The notes: generated by a model from the letters alone, not told the origin. A stretch of DNA of 14,867 bases from an uncultured Agitococcus sp. (GCF_937920075.1 NZ_CALETI010000396.1:1-14867); one strand, 5' to 3'. Positions 6,431-14,399 are shown, numbered from the stretch's first letter. Translations and numbers: made by a program.

Positions 6431-7607
6431 ACAAGTACCCAAAACACCACGCAATTCTAAAACTAAGTCTAGTGAAACTCAGACTAAAGCTCGAAGCAAT
6501 AGCAGTAAAAGTCGTACTAAACCAACTCAGCAAGCAGAGAAAAAGCCACGAGTGACGACTAAAAAAACGATTTCGCAAAAAAATAACACCGTTAAAAAAA
6601 ATTACCTTAAAGTCGTTTTTGCATCGTTAATAGTGGTGATATTGGCTGTTAGTTTATGGTTGTATCAGGGATTATTTAGTGCTTTAGCAATGCCGAGTAC
6701 GGGTTATAAGATTTCAATAGAAAAAGGCAGTAGTTATAGCCAAGTGCTTCAACAATTAGAAAAAGATCAGTTGCTGCCAAGTGCTTTATTGGCTAAAGCC
6801 TATTTAAAAGTTAATGCCCCTAAAAACTTACAAATAGGTACATATTTATTTAAGCAGCCGATTTCTTTAGTACGTTTGTTAACACAATTGAGTAAAGGTG
6901 AAGGATTGGTAATGACCAAAATCACCGTCATTGAAGGAACAACGTTTAAGCAGCTTCGTCAGCAAATTGAAAAAAATTCAGAGATCAAACAAACCTTACT
7001 TGGCAAAAGTGATGTTGAAGTATTAGCAATGTTGGGAGTACCAATACAACATCCAGAAGGTTTATTTGCACCTGATACTTATATTTTCGCGCTTGATGAT
7101 ACAGATTTAAAAGTGTTAAAACGTTTATATCAACAACAAGAAAAAATCTTAAACAAGGCTTGGCAAAATAGAACCGAAAATTTGCCGTATAAAACACCTT
7201 ACGAAGCCTTAATTATGGCGTCTATTGTTGAAAAAGAAACGGGTGCAGCAGCGGAACGGCCATTGATTGCTGGTGTATTTATTAATCGTTTACGGATAGG
7301 AATGCGCTTACAAACTGATCCAACCGTGATTTATGGCATGGGTGACAATTATAATGGTAATATTCGTAAAAGTGATTTATTAACTTATACGCCGTATAAT
7401 ACTTATAAAATCAATGGATTACCGCCAACTCCTATTGCTTTGCCTAGTAAAGCAGCGATTGAGGCCGCGTTACAGCCTGCAAAAACTCAAGCTTTATATT
7501 TTGTGGCCAAGGGTGATGGCAGTGGTGAGCATACCTTTAGTGACTCCTTAGCTGCACATAATCAAGCAGTTGCTGACTATTTACAAACCCGTCGAGAGAG
7601 AAGATAA
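6423..7607 (+). CDS. mltG: Endolytic peptidoglycan transglycosylase MltG (YceG-like) with long basic tail
   Basis: MltG is an inner-membrane lytic transglycosylase that cuts nascent glycan strands and is thought to end their polymerisation. The 394 residues are arranged as a cytoplasmic tail of about 60 residues very rich in K, R, S and T, one membrane segment (about 62-82), and a periplasmic YceG domain. The domain carries the strongly conserved ASIVEKETG, with the catalytic glutamate probably E270, and NRLRIGMRLQTDPTVIYG (288-305). E. coli MltG is about 340 residues and lacks such a tail. The start ATG overlaps pabC by 8 nt, which suggests translational coupling. The stop is one base from the tmk ATG. 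Confidence 0.95.
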   Translation: MSEQVPKTPRNSKTKSSETQTKARSNSSKSRTKPTQQAEKKPRVTTKKTISQKNNTVKKNYLKVVFASLIVVILAVSLWLYQGLFSALAMPSTGYKISIEKGSSYSQVLQQLEKDQLLPSALLAKAYLKVNAPKNLQIGTYLFKQPISLVRLLTQLSKGEGLVMTKITVIEGTTFKQLRQQIEKNSEIKQTLLGKSDVEVLAMLGVPIQHPEGLFAPDTYIFALDDTDLKVLKRLYQQQEKILNKAWQNRTENLPYKTPYEALIMASIVEKETGAAAERPLIAGVFINRLRIGMRLQTDPTVIYGMGDNYNGNIRKSDLLTYTPYNTYKINGLPPTPIALPSKAAIEAALQPAKTQALYFVAKGDGSGEHTFSDSLAAHNQAVADYLQTRRERR

Positions 7608-7608
7608 C

Positions 7609-8238
7609 ATGCCTGTTTTTATTAGTTTAGAAGGTACGGAAGGGGTTGGTAAAAGCACCGTTTTAAATTTTATTCAGGCTTATTTGCAAGAGCATCATGT
7701 GCCTTTTGTCTGTACGCGTGAACCTGGTGGCACACCTTTAGCCGAAAAAATTCGTCATTTATTATTGAGTAAAGATGAGGAAAAAATGGCTTATCATACC
7801 GAGTTATTATTGATGTTTGCAGCGCGCGCACAACACATTTCTCAGGTGATTAAACCAGCATTACAACATAAAAAGTGGGTGATTTCTGACAGATTTACCG
7901 ATGCAAGTTATGCTTATCAAGGTGGTGGGCGCGGATTACCTGTTGCCGAAATAGCCTTATTAGAAAATATGGTACAGGGTGACTTGCAACCCAATATTAC
8001 CTTTTGGCTAGATGCGCCTGTAGAAATAGGTTTGGCAAGAGCCGCAGCCCGCCAACAGCTAGATCGTTTTGAGCAAGAAAAAGTTGATTTTTTTCAACGT
8101 GTTCGCGCTGTATATGCCCAACGTGCAGAAACCTATCCGCAACGTTATCGACGTATTGATGCTAGTTTGAGTGTTGAACAAGTTCAAGCACAAGTAAAAC
8201 AAGTCTTGGCACATTTAGTTGCGATTCATACTTTATGA
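7609..8238 (+). CDS. tmk: Thymidylate kinase
   Basis: Tmk phosphorylates dTMP to dTDP with ATP, the step toward dTTP shared by the de novo and salvage routes. The 209 residues from ATG 7609 have the P-loop GTEGVGKST (9-17), the DRx motif SDRFTDASYAYQGGGRGL (93-110), and the arginine-containing lid segment RAAARQQLDRFE (144-155), as in proteobacterial type II enzymes. The ribosome-binding site (GAGAG) lies within the end of mltG. An in-frame start further upstream would only translate mltG sequence. Its stop overlaps the holB ATG in an ATGA arrangement. Confidence 0.97.
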   Translation: MPVFISLEGTEGVGKSTVLNFIQAYLQEHHVPFVCTREPGGTPLAEKIRHLLLSKDEEKMAYHTELLLMFAARAQHISQVIKPALQHKKWVISDRFTDASYAYQGGGRGLPVAEIALLENMVQGDLQPNITFWLDAPVEIGLARAAARQQLDRFEQEKVDFFQRVRAVYAQRAETYPQRYRRIDASLSVEQVQAQVKQVLAHLVAIHTL

Positions 8239-9221
8239 ACACAGTTTACCCTTGGCAGCAGGCTATTTGGCAAATTTTAGTGCAAAGCCGTGCGCGTCAA
8301 ACTTTGCCTCATGCCTTTATTTTTAGTGGTGTGCAAGGTGTTGGTTTGTTTGAATTTAGCCAAGTGATGAGCGCATGGCTATTGTGTCAACAACCTCAGT
8401 CAGATGGCGCGTGTGGTTTGTGTAAAAGTTGTCAATTATGGCAGGCGCAAAGTCATCCAGATTATCGTTTGGTCGCTCAATTAGTCGATGATAAAGGCAA
8501 AACTAGCCAAGTGATTAAAGTTGATCAAATTCGTGAATTGTTAGATTTTTTGAACAAATCAGCACAACTTAATGGTTATCGGGTGGCGGTGATTCATCAT
8601 GCTGATACTTTAAATACCAATGCCGCCAACAGTTTATTAAAAAACTTGGAAGAGGCAGGAAAAAATACCGCAATTATCTTATTAACAGAGCAGCCACTGA
8701 GTTTATTAGCAACTATTCGCAGTCGTTGCCAACAATTTAATTTTGTAGTGCCTGATCTAGCTCAAGCTAAAGTTTGGTTAGGCAAACAATTAAAACAAGC
8801 ACAACAGGCAGATTTGCTGCTTGCCCTTAGTGCAGGTGCGCCATTAGCGGCATTAGCCTTACAAGATCAATCATGGCTTGAGCAACGCCACGTATTAGCC
8901 AAAGCAATTTTGGCCGTATTACAGCAAAAGCAAACAGCATTGCTGGCCTTACAATCGTTTCATAAGCAATTAGAACCAGAGCAACAATTAAAAATGCTAC
9001 AATTGCTGTTTTCAGATGTGTTATTTAGCAAATTAGGCCAACAACAGGCTATTAAAAATAGTGATTTATTGCCTATAATCAACAGCATGGCTGAGTGCTT
9101 ATCAGCGCAGCAAATTATTGCATTACAACAACAATGCTTAGAAGGTTTGCGTTTAATTGCAGCAAATATTCAAGCTAATTTAATTTTAGAAAATCTTTGG
9201 TTTTCATTACGTGTCGCCTGA
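8235..9221 (+). CDS. holB: DNA polymerase III delta prime subunit
   Basis: Delta prime is part of the clamp-loader complex that places the beta clamp on primed DNA. The 328-residue protein has the degenerate nucleotide-binding loop GVQGVGLFEF (32-41). The usual lysine is missing, as expected because delta prime does not hydrolyse ATP. Four zinc-ligand cysteines are C51, C60, C63 and C66 (ACGLCKSC), and the arginine-finger SRC motif is at 163-165 in ATIRSRCQQF. HADTLNTNAANSLLKNLEE (122-140) is the Walker B-like region. It is glutamine-rich at the C-terminus. It is translationally coupled to tmk by a 4-nt overlap, with 31 nt to pilZ. Confidence 0.95.
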   Translation: MNTVYPWQQAIWQILVQSRARQTLPHAFIFSGVQGVGLFEFSQVMSAWLLCQQPQSDGACGLCKSCQLWQAQSHPDYRLVAQLVDDKGKTSQVIKVDQIRELLDFLNKSAQLNGYRVAVIHHADTLNTNAANSLLKNLEEAGKNTAIILLTEQPLSLLATIRSRCQQFNFVVPDLAQAKVWLGKQLKQAQQADLLLALSAGAPLAALALQDQSWLEQRHVLAKAILAVLQQKQTALLALQSFHKQLEPEQQLKMLQLLFSDVLFSKLGQQQAIKNSDLLPIINSMAECLSAQQIIALQQQCLEGLRLIAANIQANLILENLWFSLRVA

Positions 9222-9252
9222 ACACTACACTATTTGATAATAGGTGAATAAA

Positions 9253-9597
9253 ATGGGATTACCGCGAGGTGCAGGTATTCAAACCCTGCAATTTAAAGAT
9301 AAAGCACAACTATATGCCAGTTATATGCCTTTTATGAAAGGTGGGGCAATCTTTATTCCGACCATGAAAATACCAAAATTGGGCGATGAGTTATTCGCAG
9401 TCGTTATTTTGCCTGATGAAACCGAAAGAATGCCATTAACATCAAAAGTGGTATGGGTTAACCACCGTACACATGGGAATCGTTTGGCAGGTTTTGCCTT
9501 AGCTTTAGCAGGCATTGAAGGTGATAATATTCGCCGTAAAATTGAAGCCCAATTAGGTGGTTCGTTGCAATCAGACAAACCAACATTTACTTTGTAA
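9253..9597 (+). CDS. pilZ: Type IV pilus protein PilZ
   Basis: PilZ is a small cytoplasmic protein needed for type IV pilus assembly and twitching; orthologues contact the FimX/PilB machinery. The 114 residues begin MGLPRGAGI, and KGGAIFIPTMKIPKLGDELF and VVWVNHRTHGNRLAGFALAL match the PilZ fold. The RxxxR motif used by c-di-GMP-binding PilZ domains is absent, as in the founding PilZ, so direct c-di-GMP binding is not expected. ATG 9253 has AGGTGA (9242-9247) at a suitable distance; a GTG at 9244 lies inside that site. The position between holB and tatD is characteristic. It implies that the organism carries type IV pilus genes elsewhere. Confidence 0.93.
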   Translation: MGLPRGAGIQTLQFKDKAQLYASYMPFMKGGAIFIPTMKIPKLGDELFAVVILPDETERMPLTSKVVWVNHRTHGNRLAGFALALAGIEGDNIRRKIEAQLGGSLQSDKPTFTL

Positions 9598-9609
9598 AGA
9601 AATAAATCA

Positions 9610-10386
9610 ATGTTTATAGATTCGCATTGCCATTTAGACCGATTAGATTTACAAGCTTATCAAGGAAATTTGGCTCTTGCTTTACAAGCAGCAAGAGAAC
9701 AGGGCGTGAGTCATTTTTTAACAGTGAGTGTAGAACTAGACGACTATCCTGTTTTATCTGCGTTTACTGAGCAATATAGTGACGTATCCATGTCCGTTGG
9801 TGTGCATCCTTCCGATGTGGCAGAAGCGAATCAACAGCCAACGGTTGAGTTGTTGTGTCAATTAGCAAAACATCCTAAAGTCGTGGCTATTGGCGAAACG
9901 GGTTTAGATTATCATTATCATCCTGAGCAAGCGGCTGTTCAGCAGCAAAGCTTTATCACTCATATTTTGGCGAGTAAACAATGCGCCAAACCCTTAATTG
10001 TCCATACTCGCGAAGCAAGAAAAGATACGATTGATTTGTTAAAAGCGCATCAAGCAGAACAAGGTGTCTTACATTGTTTTACCGAAGATTGGGATACGGC
10101 AAAAGCAGCTTTAGATTTAGGCTTTTACATTTCTTTTTCGGGCATTGTCAGCTTTGCTAATGCCAAAGAATTGCGAGAAGTTGCAGCAAAAGTACCTTTA
10201 GACAGAATATTAATTGAAACAGATTCGCCGTATTTAGCACCTGTCCCGTATCGAGGTAAAAAAAATGAACCTCGTTATTTGCCAGCAGTAGCTAAAGCAG
10301 TGGCGGAAGTGCGAGGGCTTCATTTTGAAGAAATAGCACAAATAACCAGCGCAAATTTTGGACGTTTATTTGGAATAAATATATGA
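9610..10386 (+). CDS. ycfH: TatD-family metal-dependent hydrolase (YcfH type)
   Basis: This is a TIM-barrel metal-dependent hydrolase; TatD relatives have 3'-5' exonuclease or DNase activity, while the substrate of YcfH-type members is less settled. The 258 residues contain all expected metal ligands: H6 and H8 (DSHCHLD), E96 (GETGLDYHY), H132 (VHTREA), H155 (LHCF) and D205 (ETDSPYLAP). The distal PVPYRGKKNEP (211-221) is highly conserved. The position after holB/pilZ corresponds to ycfH of E. coli (tmk-holB-ycfH). It starts 12 nt after pilZ and overlaps the next gene by 4 nt (ATGA). Confidence 0.93.
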   Translation: MFIDSHCHLDRLDLQAYQGNLALALQAAREQGVSHFLTVSVELDDYPVLSAFTEQYSDVSMSVGVHPSDVAEANQQPTVELLCQLAKHPKVVAIGETGLDYHYHPEQAAVQQQSFITHILASKQCAKPLIVHTREARKDTIDLLKAHQAEQGVLHCFTEDWDTAKAALDLGFYISFSGIVSFANAKELREVAAKVPLDRILIETDSPYLAPVPYRGKKNEPRYLPAVAKAVAEVRGLHFEEIAQITSANFGRLFGINI

Positions 10387-10994
10387 CTCAACGTGCAATC
10401 GCTTTTAGAGCCCGTGAGCAAGCTATTTTAGATGCGACAGAGCATTTATTATTGGAGCTTGGTGACGAAGCTATTACGATAGAAATGATTGCTGAACGAG
10501 TTGGTATTGCAAAAGGGACAATTTATAAACATTTTCAAAGTAAAGATGAATTAATTTTACATGTGTTGATTGCTTACGAACAAGAGTTAGCAATGACAAT
10601 GAATGATGCGGTAAAAACAGACGATATTCATCAAGTTGCCCAAGCTTATTTTAGTTTTAGATTGGCAACCCCCGAAAAGCATTTATTATTTGAACGTTTA
10701 GAAAATAAATTAGCAGCAACAAGACGAACATTAAGACCTTATTTTGCACGTTTATACTTTATTCGTAAAAGTTATTTACGACAAGCATTACCTATTGTTG
10801 CTCGCTATTTAAAAGAGCAGAATAGTAGCATGACCCCACGTGATTATTTAACAGCGGGTTGGGCGTTAGTTCAGGGAACGGCTGCAATTTTGCATTCCAG
10901 TTTTTATCAACGGTATCTTGGCGATAGACAAGGACTGTTGGCAGCGATGTTAGAGACTTTGCAAAGTTTGGGGGAAAGGACTTATGCACACTAG
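10383..10994 (+). CDS. TetR/AcrR-family transcriptional regulator
   Basis: The 203-residue protein has a TetR N-terminal DNA-binding domain: ITIEMIAERVGIAKGTIYKHFQSKDEL (about 31-57), containing the helix-turn-helix ending YKHF. The C-terminal helical ligand domain (about 70-200) has no ligand-specific motif that I recognise. It overlaps the 3' end of ycfH by 4 nt and closes the pabC operon. No divergent partner is present, so the target cannot be read from context; it could be the operon itself, the neighbouring fatty acid genes or a distant locus. The fifteen residues before the core are basic and arginine-rich (MTQRAIAFRAREQAI). Confidence 0.9.
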   Translation: MTQRAIAFRAREQAILDATEHLLLELGDEAITIEMIAERVGIAKGTIYKHFQSKDELILHVLIAYEQELAMTMNDAVKTDDIHQVAQAYFSFRLATPEKHLLFERLENKLAATRRTLRPYFARLYFIRKSYLRQALPIVARYLKEQNSSMTPRDYLTAGWALVQGTAAILHSSFYQRYLGDRQGLLAAMLETLQSLGERTYAH

Positions 10995-11004
10995 ACATAA
11001 GTCC
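10978..11004. terminator. Perfect 9-bp hairpin between convergent genes
   Basis: GGACTTATG (10978-10986) and CATAAGTCC (10996-11004) are exact reverse complements with a 9-nt loop. The left arm and the stop codon of the TetR gene are inside the structure. Neither side has a strong T-run, so it is at best a modest bidirectional terminator separating the pabC operon from the oppositely oriented lipoprotein genes. Confidence 0.45.
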
Positions 11005-11013
11005 AAATTTAGC

Positions 11014-12048
11014 CTAAATATCGTCTAATAAACCATCCAGTTTAGGGTCTGGTTGTCTTTTTTCATCTAAAAAGTCACTATACCCCTCAGTTGGTGCGCG
11101 GCGGCCTTCTTTTTGCATCCACAAGCGATTAGCTAAATGCCGAATTTGTTTTTCAGCAATCGCATCAAGTAACTTATAGTCTGGATTGATTTTGTCGCTA
11201 GGAACAGCCTCAAAGCGTTTTAGCGCATCACGCAAATAATCTTCACGGCCTTTAATATACGCAACAACAGCATAGGTGGCATGACCTAGACGCATCCCAT
11301 CTTTTAAGCCAATATCTACCGCTTCTTGTAATTTTCGCCAACCTTCAGCTTGTTTTTCTTCACTTTCAGGTAAAACAACAATTAAAGCTGCTTGTAAGGA
11401 TTGTGGAAATCCCCACCATTTTTGATTGTCTAAACACTCCATGGCATGAACAATTTTGGGAGGAATCCCCATGTCCACATTAACTAATCTGCCTGAAGCA
11501 ACGTCATTTTGTAAGGCTTGTAAAGCACTGACAGCACCAACAAAGAGCAATAGCTCATCAACTTCATATTTAAACTTAGGGCATTTACCTTCGCCTAGCT
11601 CATAGCCATATTCGTTCTTGAAATAATTTACACTGTGTTGGTAGGCTTTAAGCTGTTTTAGTGCAGCTTCTTTATTGAGAAGTTGCTGACTAATACGCGC
11701 ATCAATCGCAACATCAGTCCAACCTTGTCTTTCGGCTAAAGCAGACCATAATTCTTTTTCAACGGCTTGATTTTCGGTGCAAATAGAAGAACCTGCAAAA
11801 CCAAACCCCATCATTAAATCAATTTCAACATTAAATCTGCCATAGGCCATGACTAAAGGTGCTAAACCATCATTGGCATTACAAATCATTGGCACATCAT
11901 CAGTTTTTAAGATAACTGGTAAGGCATGGTCTAAGGTGAATTGACGAATATGATTGCCCAAAATTTGATCTTTTGAGCAAGCGGATAGGCCGATAGCACT
12001 TGCGGCTATTAAACCACAACGCACAATACGAGATAAGGAAACCATCAT
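11014..12048 (-). CDS. Predicted lipoprotein, downstream paralogue of a tandem pair
   Basis: The function is not known. The start at ATG 12048 is chosen because AAGGAT sits 6 nt before it and because it yields a lipoprotein signal: the N-terminus has a hydrophobic stretch ending LSAC, with lipidated C24 (a second ATG follows at once). The 344-residue protein continues as a mostly helical domain with cysteines C56, C90, C156 and C205. Conserved with its neighbour are LWSALAERQG or a close variant, ALQALxNDVASGRL, WWGxPQ, GLxxGxRLxHATYA, YLRDALKRFEA and EGRRAPTE. It resembles the helical TatT-type lipoprotein family, but that is a weak impression. The serine after C24 suggests outer-membrane sorting. 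Its ribosome-binding site overlaps the stop of the upstream paralogue. Confidence 0.85.
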   Translation of the reverse strand: MMVSLSRIVRCGLIAASAIGLSACSKDQILGNHIRQFTLDHALPVILKTDDVPMICNANDGLAPLVMAYGRFNVEIDLMMGFGFAGSSICTENQAVEKELWSALAERQGWTDVAIDARISQQLLNKEAALKQLKAYQHSVNYFKNEYGYELGEGKCPKFKYEVDELLLFVGAVSALQALQNDVASGRLVNVDMGIPPKIVHAMECLDNQKWWGFPQSLQAALIVVLPESEEKQAEGWRKLQEAVDIGLKDGMRLGHATYAVVAYIKGREDYLRDALKRFEAVPSDKINPDYKLLDAIAEKQIRHLANRLWMQKEGRRAPTEGYSDFLDEKRQPDPKLDGLLDDI

Positions 12049-12058
12049 GTTTGTATCC

Positions 12059-13075
12059 TTATAATTCATCAAGTAATTGATTGACTGTGGCTGATGGTTT
12101 AGCTTTTTCATCCCAAAATTGACTAAAGTTTTCGGTAGGGGCGCGACGTCCTTCGTTTTTAACCCAATACATATTAGCAACTTGACGTACTTGTAAGGCA
12201 GCGATTTGGTTGAGTAATTTATACTGTGTATTTAAAGTGGCTTCTGGAAGAGCTTCAAAACGTTTGAGTGCATCACGCAAATAATCATCACGACCTTTAA
12301 TGCTAGCAATTGCTGCATAAGTTGCATGAGCTAAACGAACGCCTGTTTGCAAACCAATATCGGTAGCATCTTGAAGTTTTTGCCATGCTTGTTGTTCTTC
12401 AGCTGCATCTTTAGGTAAGATAACTTTTAGACCAGCTTGAATGGCTTGAGGTTCTCCCCACCATTTTTCGTTATCCACACAACTCATCGCGCGGCCAACT
12501 TTTGCAGGAATACTCATATCAAAGTTAATTAAGCGTCCCGAAGCAACGTCATTTTTTAATGCCTGTAAAGCAGCTGTTGCGCCAACAATTAACAACAATT
12601 GTTCACGATCTTCTTTAATTGTTGGGCATTGGCCTTCGCCAATTTCGTATTGATAATTTTGTTTAAAGTAGCTTGCCATGTTTTGATAAGCTAAAATTTG
12701 TCGTTTGCCTGCATCGCGGTTGAGTAATTGTTGAGCGATACGAGCATCTTGAGCCATATTTACTAAACCTTGACGCTCGGCAAGAGCTGACCAGATTTGT
12801 TTTTCATGAGCTTCAACATCTAAACAAGTAGCTGCTCCAGAGTAACCCATTGCTAATAACAGGCTACTATCAACGCCAAATTTATTAAATGACATTAATA
12901 ATGGCGTATTGGTTTCGTTAGCATGACAAACCATCGTGATATCATCACTGGCCATGACAACGGGTAACACGTTTTCTTGTGAAAAATGGTTGATTTGATT
13001 GCCAATTAAGCGATGTGGTGAGCAAGCTGCAGTAAATAAGCTGATACTTAATGCTAGAAACTTAAGGCGAGTCAT
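12059..13075 (-). CDS. Predicted lipoprotein, upstream paralogue of a tandem pair
   Basis: The function is unknown. The 338 residues begin MTRLKFLALS and end the signal at LFTAAC, giving lipidated C18; the -3 residue of the lipobox is a threonine, so it is slightly atypical. Cysteines C50, C84, C150 and C199 have the same spacing (34, 66 and 49 residues) as in the downstream paralogue, which suggests two conserved disulfides in the periplasm. Much of the chain aligns without gaps to the neighbour, for example ALQALKNDVASGRL (170-182), ENEKWW-type segment DNEKWWGEPQ (201-210), RDDYLRDALKRFEALPE (262-278) and EGRRAPTE (308-315). The gap to the next start is 10 nt. The ATG has no strong ribosome-binding site and is abutted by a palindrome. 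Confidence 0.85.
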   Translation of the reverse strand: MTRLKFLALSISLFTAACSPHRLIGNQINHFSQENVLPVVMASDDITMVCHANETNTPLLMSFNKFGVDSSLLLAMGYSGAATCLDVEAHEKQIWSALAERQGLVNMAQDARIAQQLLNRDAGKRQILAYQNMASYFKQNYQYEIGEGQCPTIKEDREQLLLIVGATAALQALKNDVASGRLINFDMSIPAKVGRAMSCVDNEKWWGEPQAIQAGLKVILPKDAAEEQQAWQKLQDATDIGLQTGVRLAHATYAAIASIKGRDDYLRDALKRFEALPEATLNTQYKLLNQIAALQVRQVANMYWVKNEGRRAPTENFSQFWDEKAKPSATVNQLLDEL

Positions 13076-13120
13076 GGATAAGTTATCCCATATTTAAAAG
13101 GCACTTTAGGCACTTTTAGG
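13076..13120. promoter_or_regulatory. Palindrome and tandem repeat upstream of the lipoprotein pair
   Basis: GGATAA-G-TTATCC (13076-13088) is a perfect dyad touching the start codon of the upstream lipoprotein gene. Twelve bases further, GGCACTTTA (13100-13108) is repeated directly as GGCACTTTTA (13109-13118), followed by GG. On the minus strand these lie in the 5' leader or core promoter region. A regulator site is possible; the dyad could also fold in mRNA and limit initiation. Confidence 0.4.
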
Positions 13121-13183
13121 TGTTGTTATAGTGTTTTATTCTATGAGTATCTGCGAAAATTGTTGGTTTATGGCGTATATCGC

Positions 13184-13213
13184 TTGATACTTGTTCAATG
13201 GAGTTAATGTAAT
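13184..13213 (+). promoter_or_regulatory. Candidate sigma-70 promoter for miaA
   Basis: TTGATA (13184-13189, 5 of 6 matches) is followed after 18 nt by TGTAAT (13208-13213, 5 of 6 matches). Transcription would begin near 13220, about 95 nt before the miaA ATG. It is the best plus-strand hexamer pair that I can find in this 240-nt gap. The rest of the gap holds a 15-nt dyad CTGTAT-TTT-ATACAG (13275-13289) in the presumed leader. Confidence 0.45.
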
Positions 13214-13315
13214 ACGACTTGATTGTAATCGCAATTATATCATGATGATTAAGTCCGAAAAAATGTGATGTTGTCTGTATTTTATACAGCTTTGAAATTG
13301 AGAGAATTTTAATTA

Positions 13316-14275
13316 ATGCAAAATTTATTTGTTGAATCAGAAAATAAACCCGTTATTTTATTAATGGGGCCTACTGCAAGTGGCAAAACAGATTTAGCAA
13401 TTCGCTTGGCACAAGAGTTTCCTGTAGAAATTATTTCTGTTGACTCTAGTATGGTGTATACAGGTTTAGATATTGGTACAGCAAAACCCACTCAGTCAGA
13501 GTTAACATTAGCACCCCACCGCTTAATTGATATTCGTGATCCAGCCCAACCTTATTCCGCAGCAGATTTTAGAAGTGATGCTTTAGCACATATTGCAGAG
13601 ATTCACCAACAAGGACGAATCCCCTTATTAGTGGGGGGAACGATGTTATATTTTAAAGTTTTTAAGGATGGTTTAGCCAATTTGCCGCAAGCCAATGAAG
13701 AAATCAGACAAAAAATCTTATTACAAGCACAAGAGCAAGGTTGGCCTGCTATTCATCAATTATTGGTACAAGTTGACCCCATCACCGCACAGCGTTTAAA
13801 GCCGACAGATGCCCAACGTTTACAACGTGCCTTAGAAGTTTATTATGTGACGGGTGTGCCTTTATCAACATGGCATGCACAACAACAACGAGAAGAATTG
13901 CCATTTCAATATTATCAGTTTGCCTTATTGCCAAAAGCCAGAGAAATTTTGCATCAACGTATTGAATTACGTTTTGATAAAATGTTAGAGCAAGGTTTTA
14001 TTGATGAAGTAATACGTTTAAAACAACGGGAAGATTTAAACTTAGACTTACCCTCTATGCGCTCAGTGGGTTATCGTCAAGTTTGGGAATATTTAGAAAA
14101 ACAATATGATTTTGACGAGATGCGTTTTCGTGGTATTGTGGCAACGCGTCAGTTAGCCAAACGTCAACATACATGGTTGCGTAGTTTAGAACACGATGTT
14201 CACCAGCTTGATACAGAAGATGCTTGGATTGTCCTACAAAAATGCTTGAGAAAAATTATATTTAGCCGAAAATGA
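13316..14275 (+). CDS. miaA: tRNA dimethylallyltransferase MiaA
   Basis: MiaA adds the dimethylallyl group to A37 of tRNAs that read codons beginning with U, the first step to ms2i6A. The 319 residues match the usual length. Motifs are the P-loop GPTASGKT (18-25), SVDSSMVYTGLDIGTAKP (41-58) with the catalytic aspartate, LVGGTMLYFK (105-114), DAQRLQRALEV (165-175) and MRSVGYRQVWEYL (248-260). The ATG at 13316 has GAGAGA about 11 nt before it; the extension before the P-loop is short, so an upstream start is not needed. It is followed 151 nt later by hfq, the conserved neighbour. Confidence 0.96.
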   Translation: MQNLFVESENKPVILLMGPTASGKTDLAIRLAQEFPVEIISVDSSMVYTGLDIGTAKPTQSELTLAPHRLIDIRDPAQPYSAADFRSDALAHIAEIHQQGRIPLLVGGTMLYFKVFKDGLANLPQANEEIRQKILLQAQEQGWPAIHQLLVQVDPITAQRLKPTDAQRLQRALEVYYVTGVPLSTWHAQQQREELPFQYYQFALLPKAREILHQRIELRFDKMLEQGFIDEVIRLKQREDLNLDLPSMRSVGYRQVWEYLEKQYDFDEMRFRGIVATRQLAKRQHTWLRSLEHDVHQLDTEDAWIVLQKCLRKIIFSRK

Positions 14276-14315
14276 GCAGCAGGTTTAATTGACTTTCAAT
14301 TGCCTTAGAGTGGGG

Positions 14316-14344
14316 TTGTCCGAGTAATTAAAAAGATTTGTATT
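14316..14344 (+). promoter_or_regulatory. Weak candidate promoter for hfq
   Basis: TTGTCC (14316-14321) and TGTATT (14339-14344) are 17 nt apart, each a 4 of 6 match. A start near 14351 would give an hfq leader of about 75 nt. In E. coli hfq is transcribed from several promoters in and before miaA, so read-through from miaA is equally possible here. Confidence 0.28.
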
Positions 14345-14399
14345 AAGCGGCTAACGGCACTCTGTTTTTATTTTGTTTTTTGCACTAATTAAATTTTAT

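Noticed and set aside
8328..8357. Defective Walker A loop in holB as a sign of a broken gene
   Set aside because: Delta prime subunits normally lack the P-loop lysine; zinc cysteines and the SRC motif are intact.
12049..12180. Longer start for the downstream lipoprotein at 12180
   Set aside because: It would overlap the upstream paralogue by 122 bases and bury the lipoprotein signal peptide; the ribosome-binding site supports ATG 12048.
13083..13091. DnaA box TTATCCCAT
   Set aside because: It is an imperfect match, single, and part of the GGATAAGTTATCC dyad; no other origin features are near.
13275..13289. LexA (SOS) box before miaA
   Set aside because: Spacing between CTG and CAG is 9 nt, not the 10 nt required; miaA is not a usual SOS gene.
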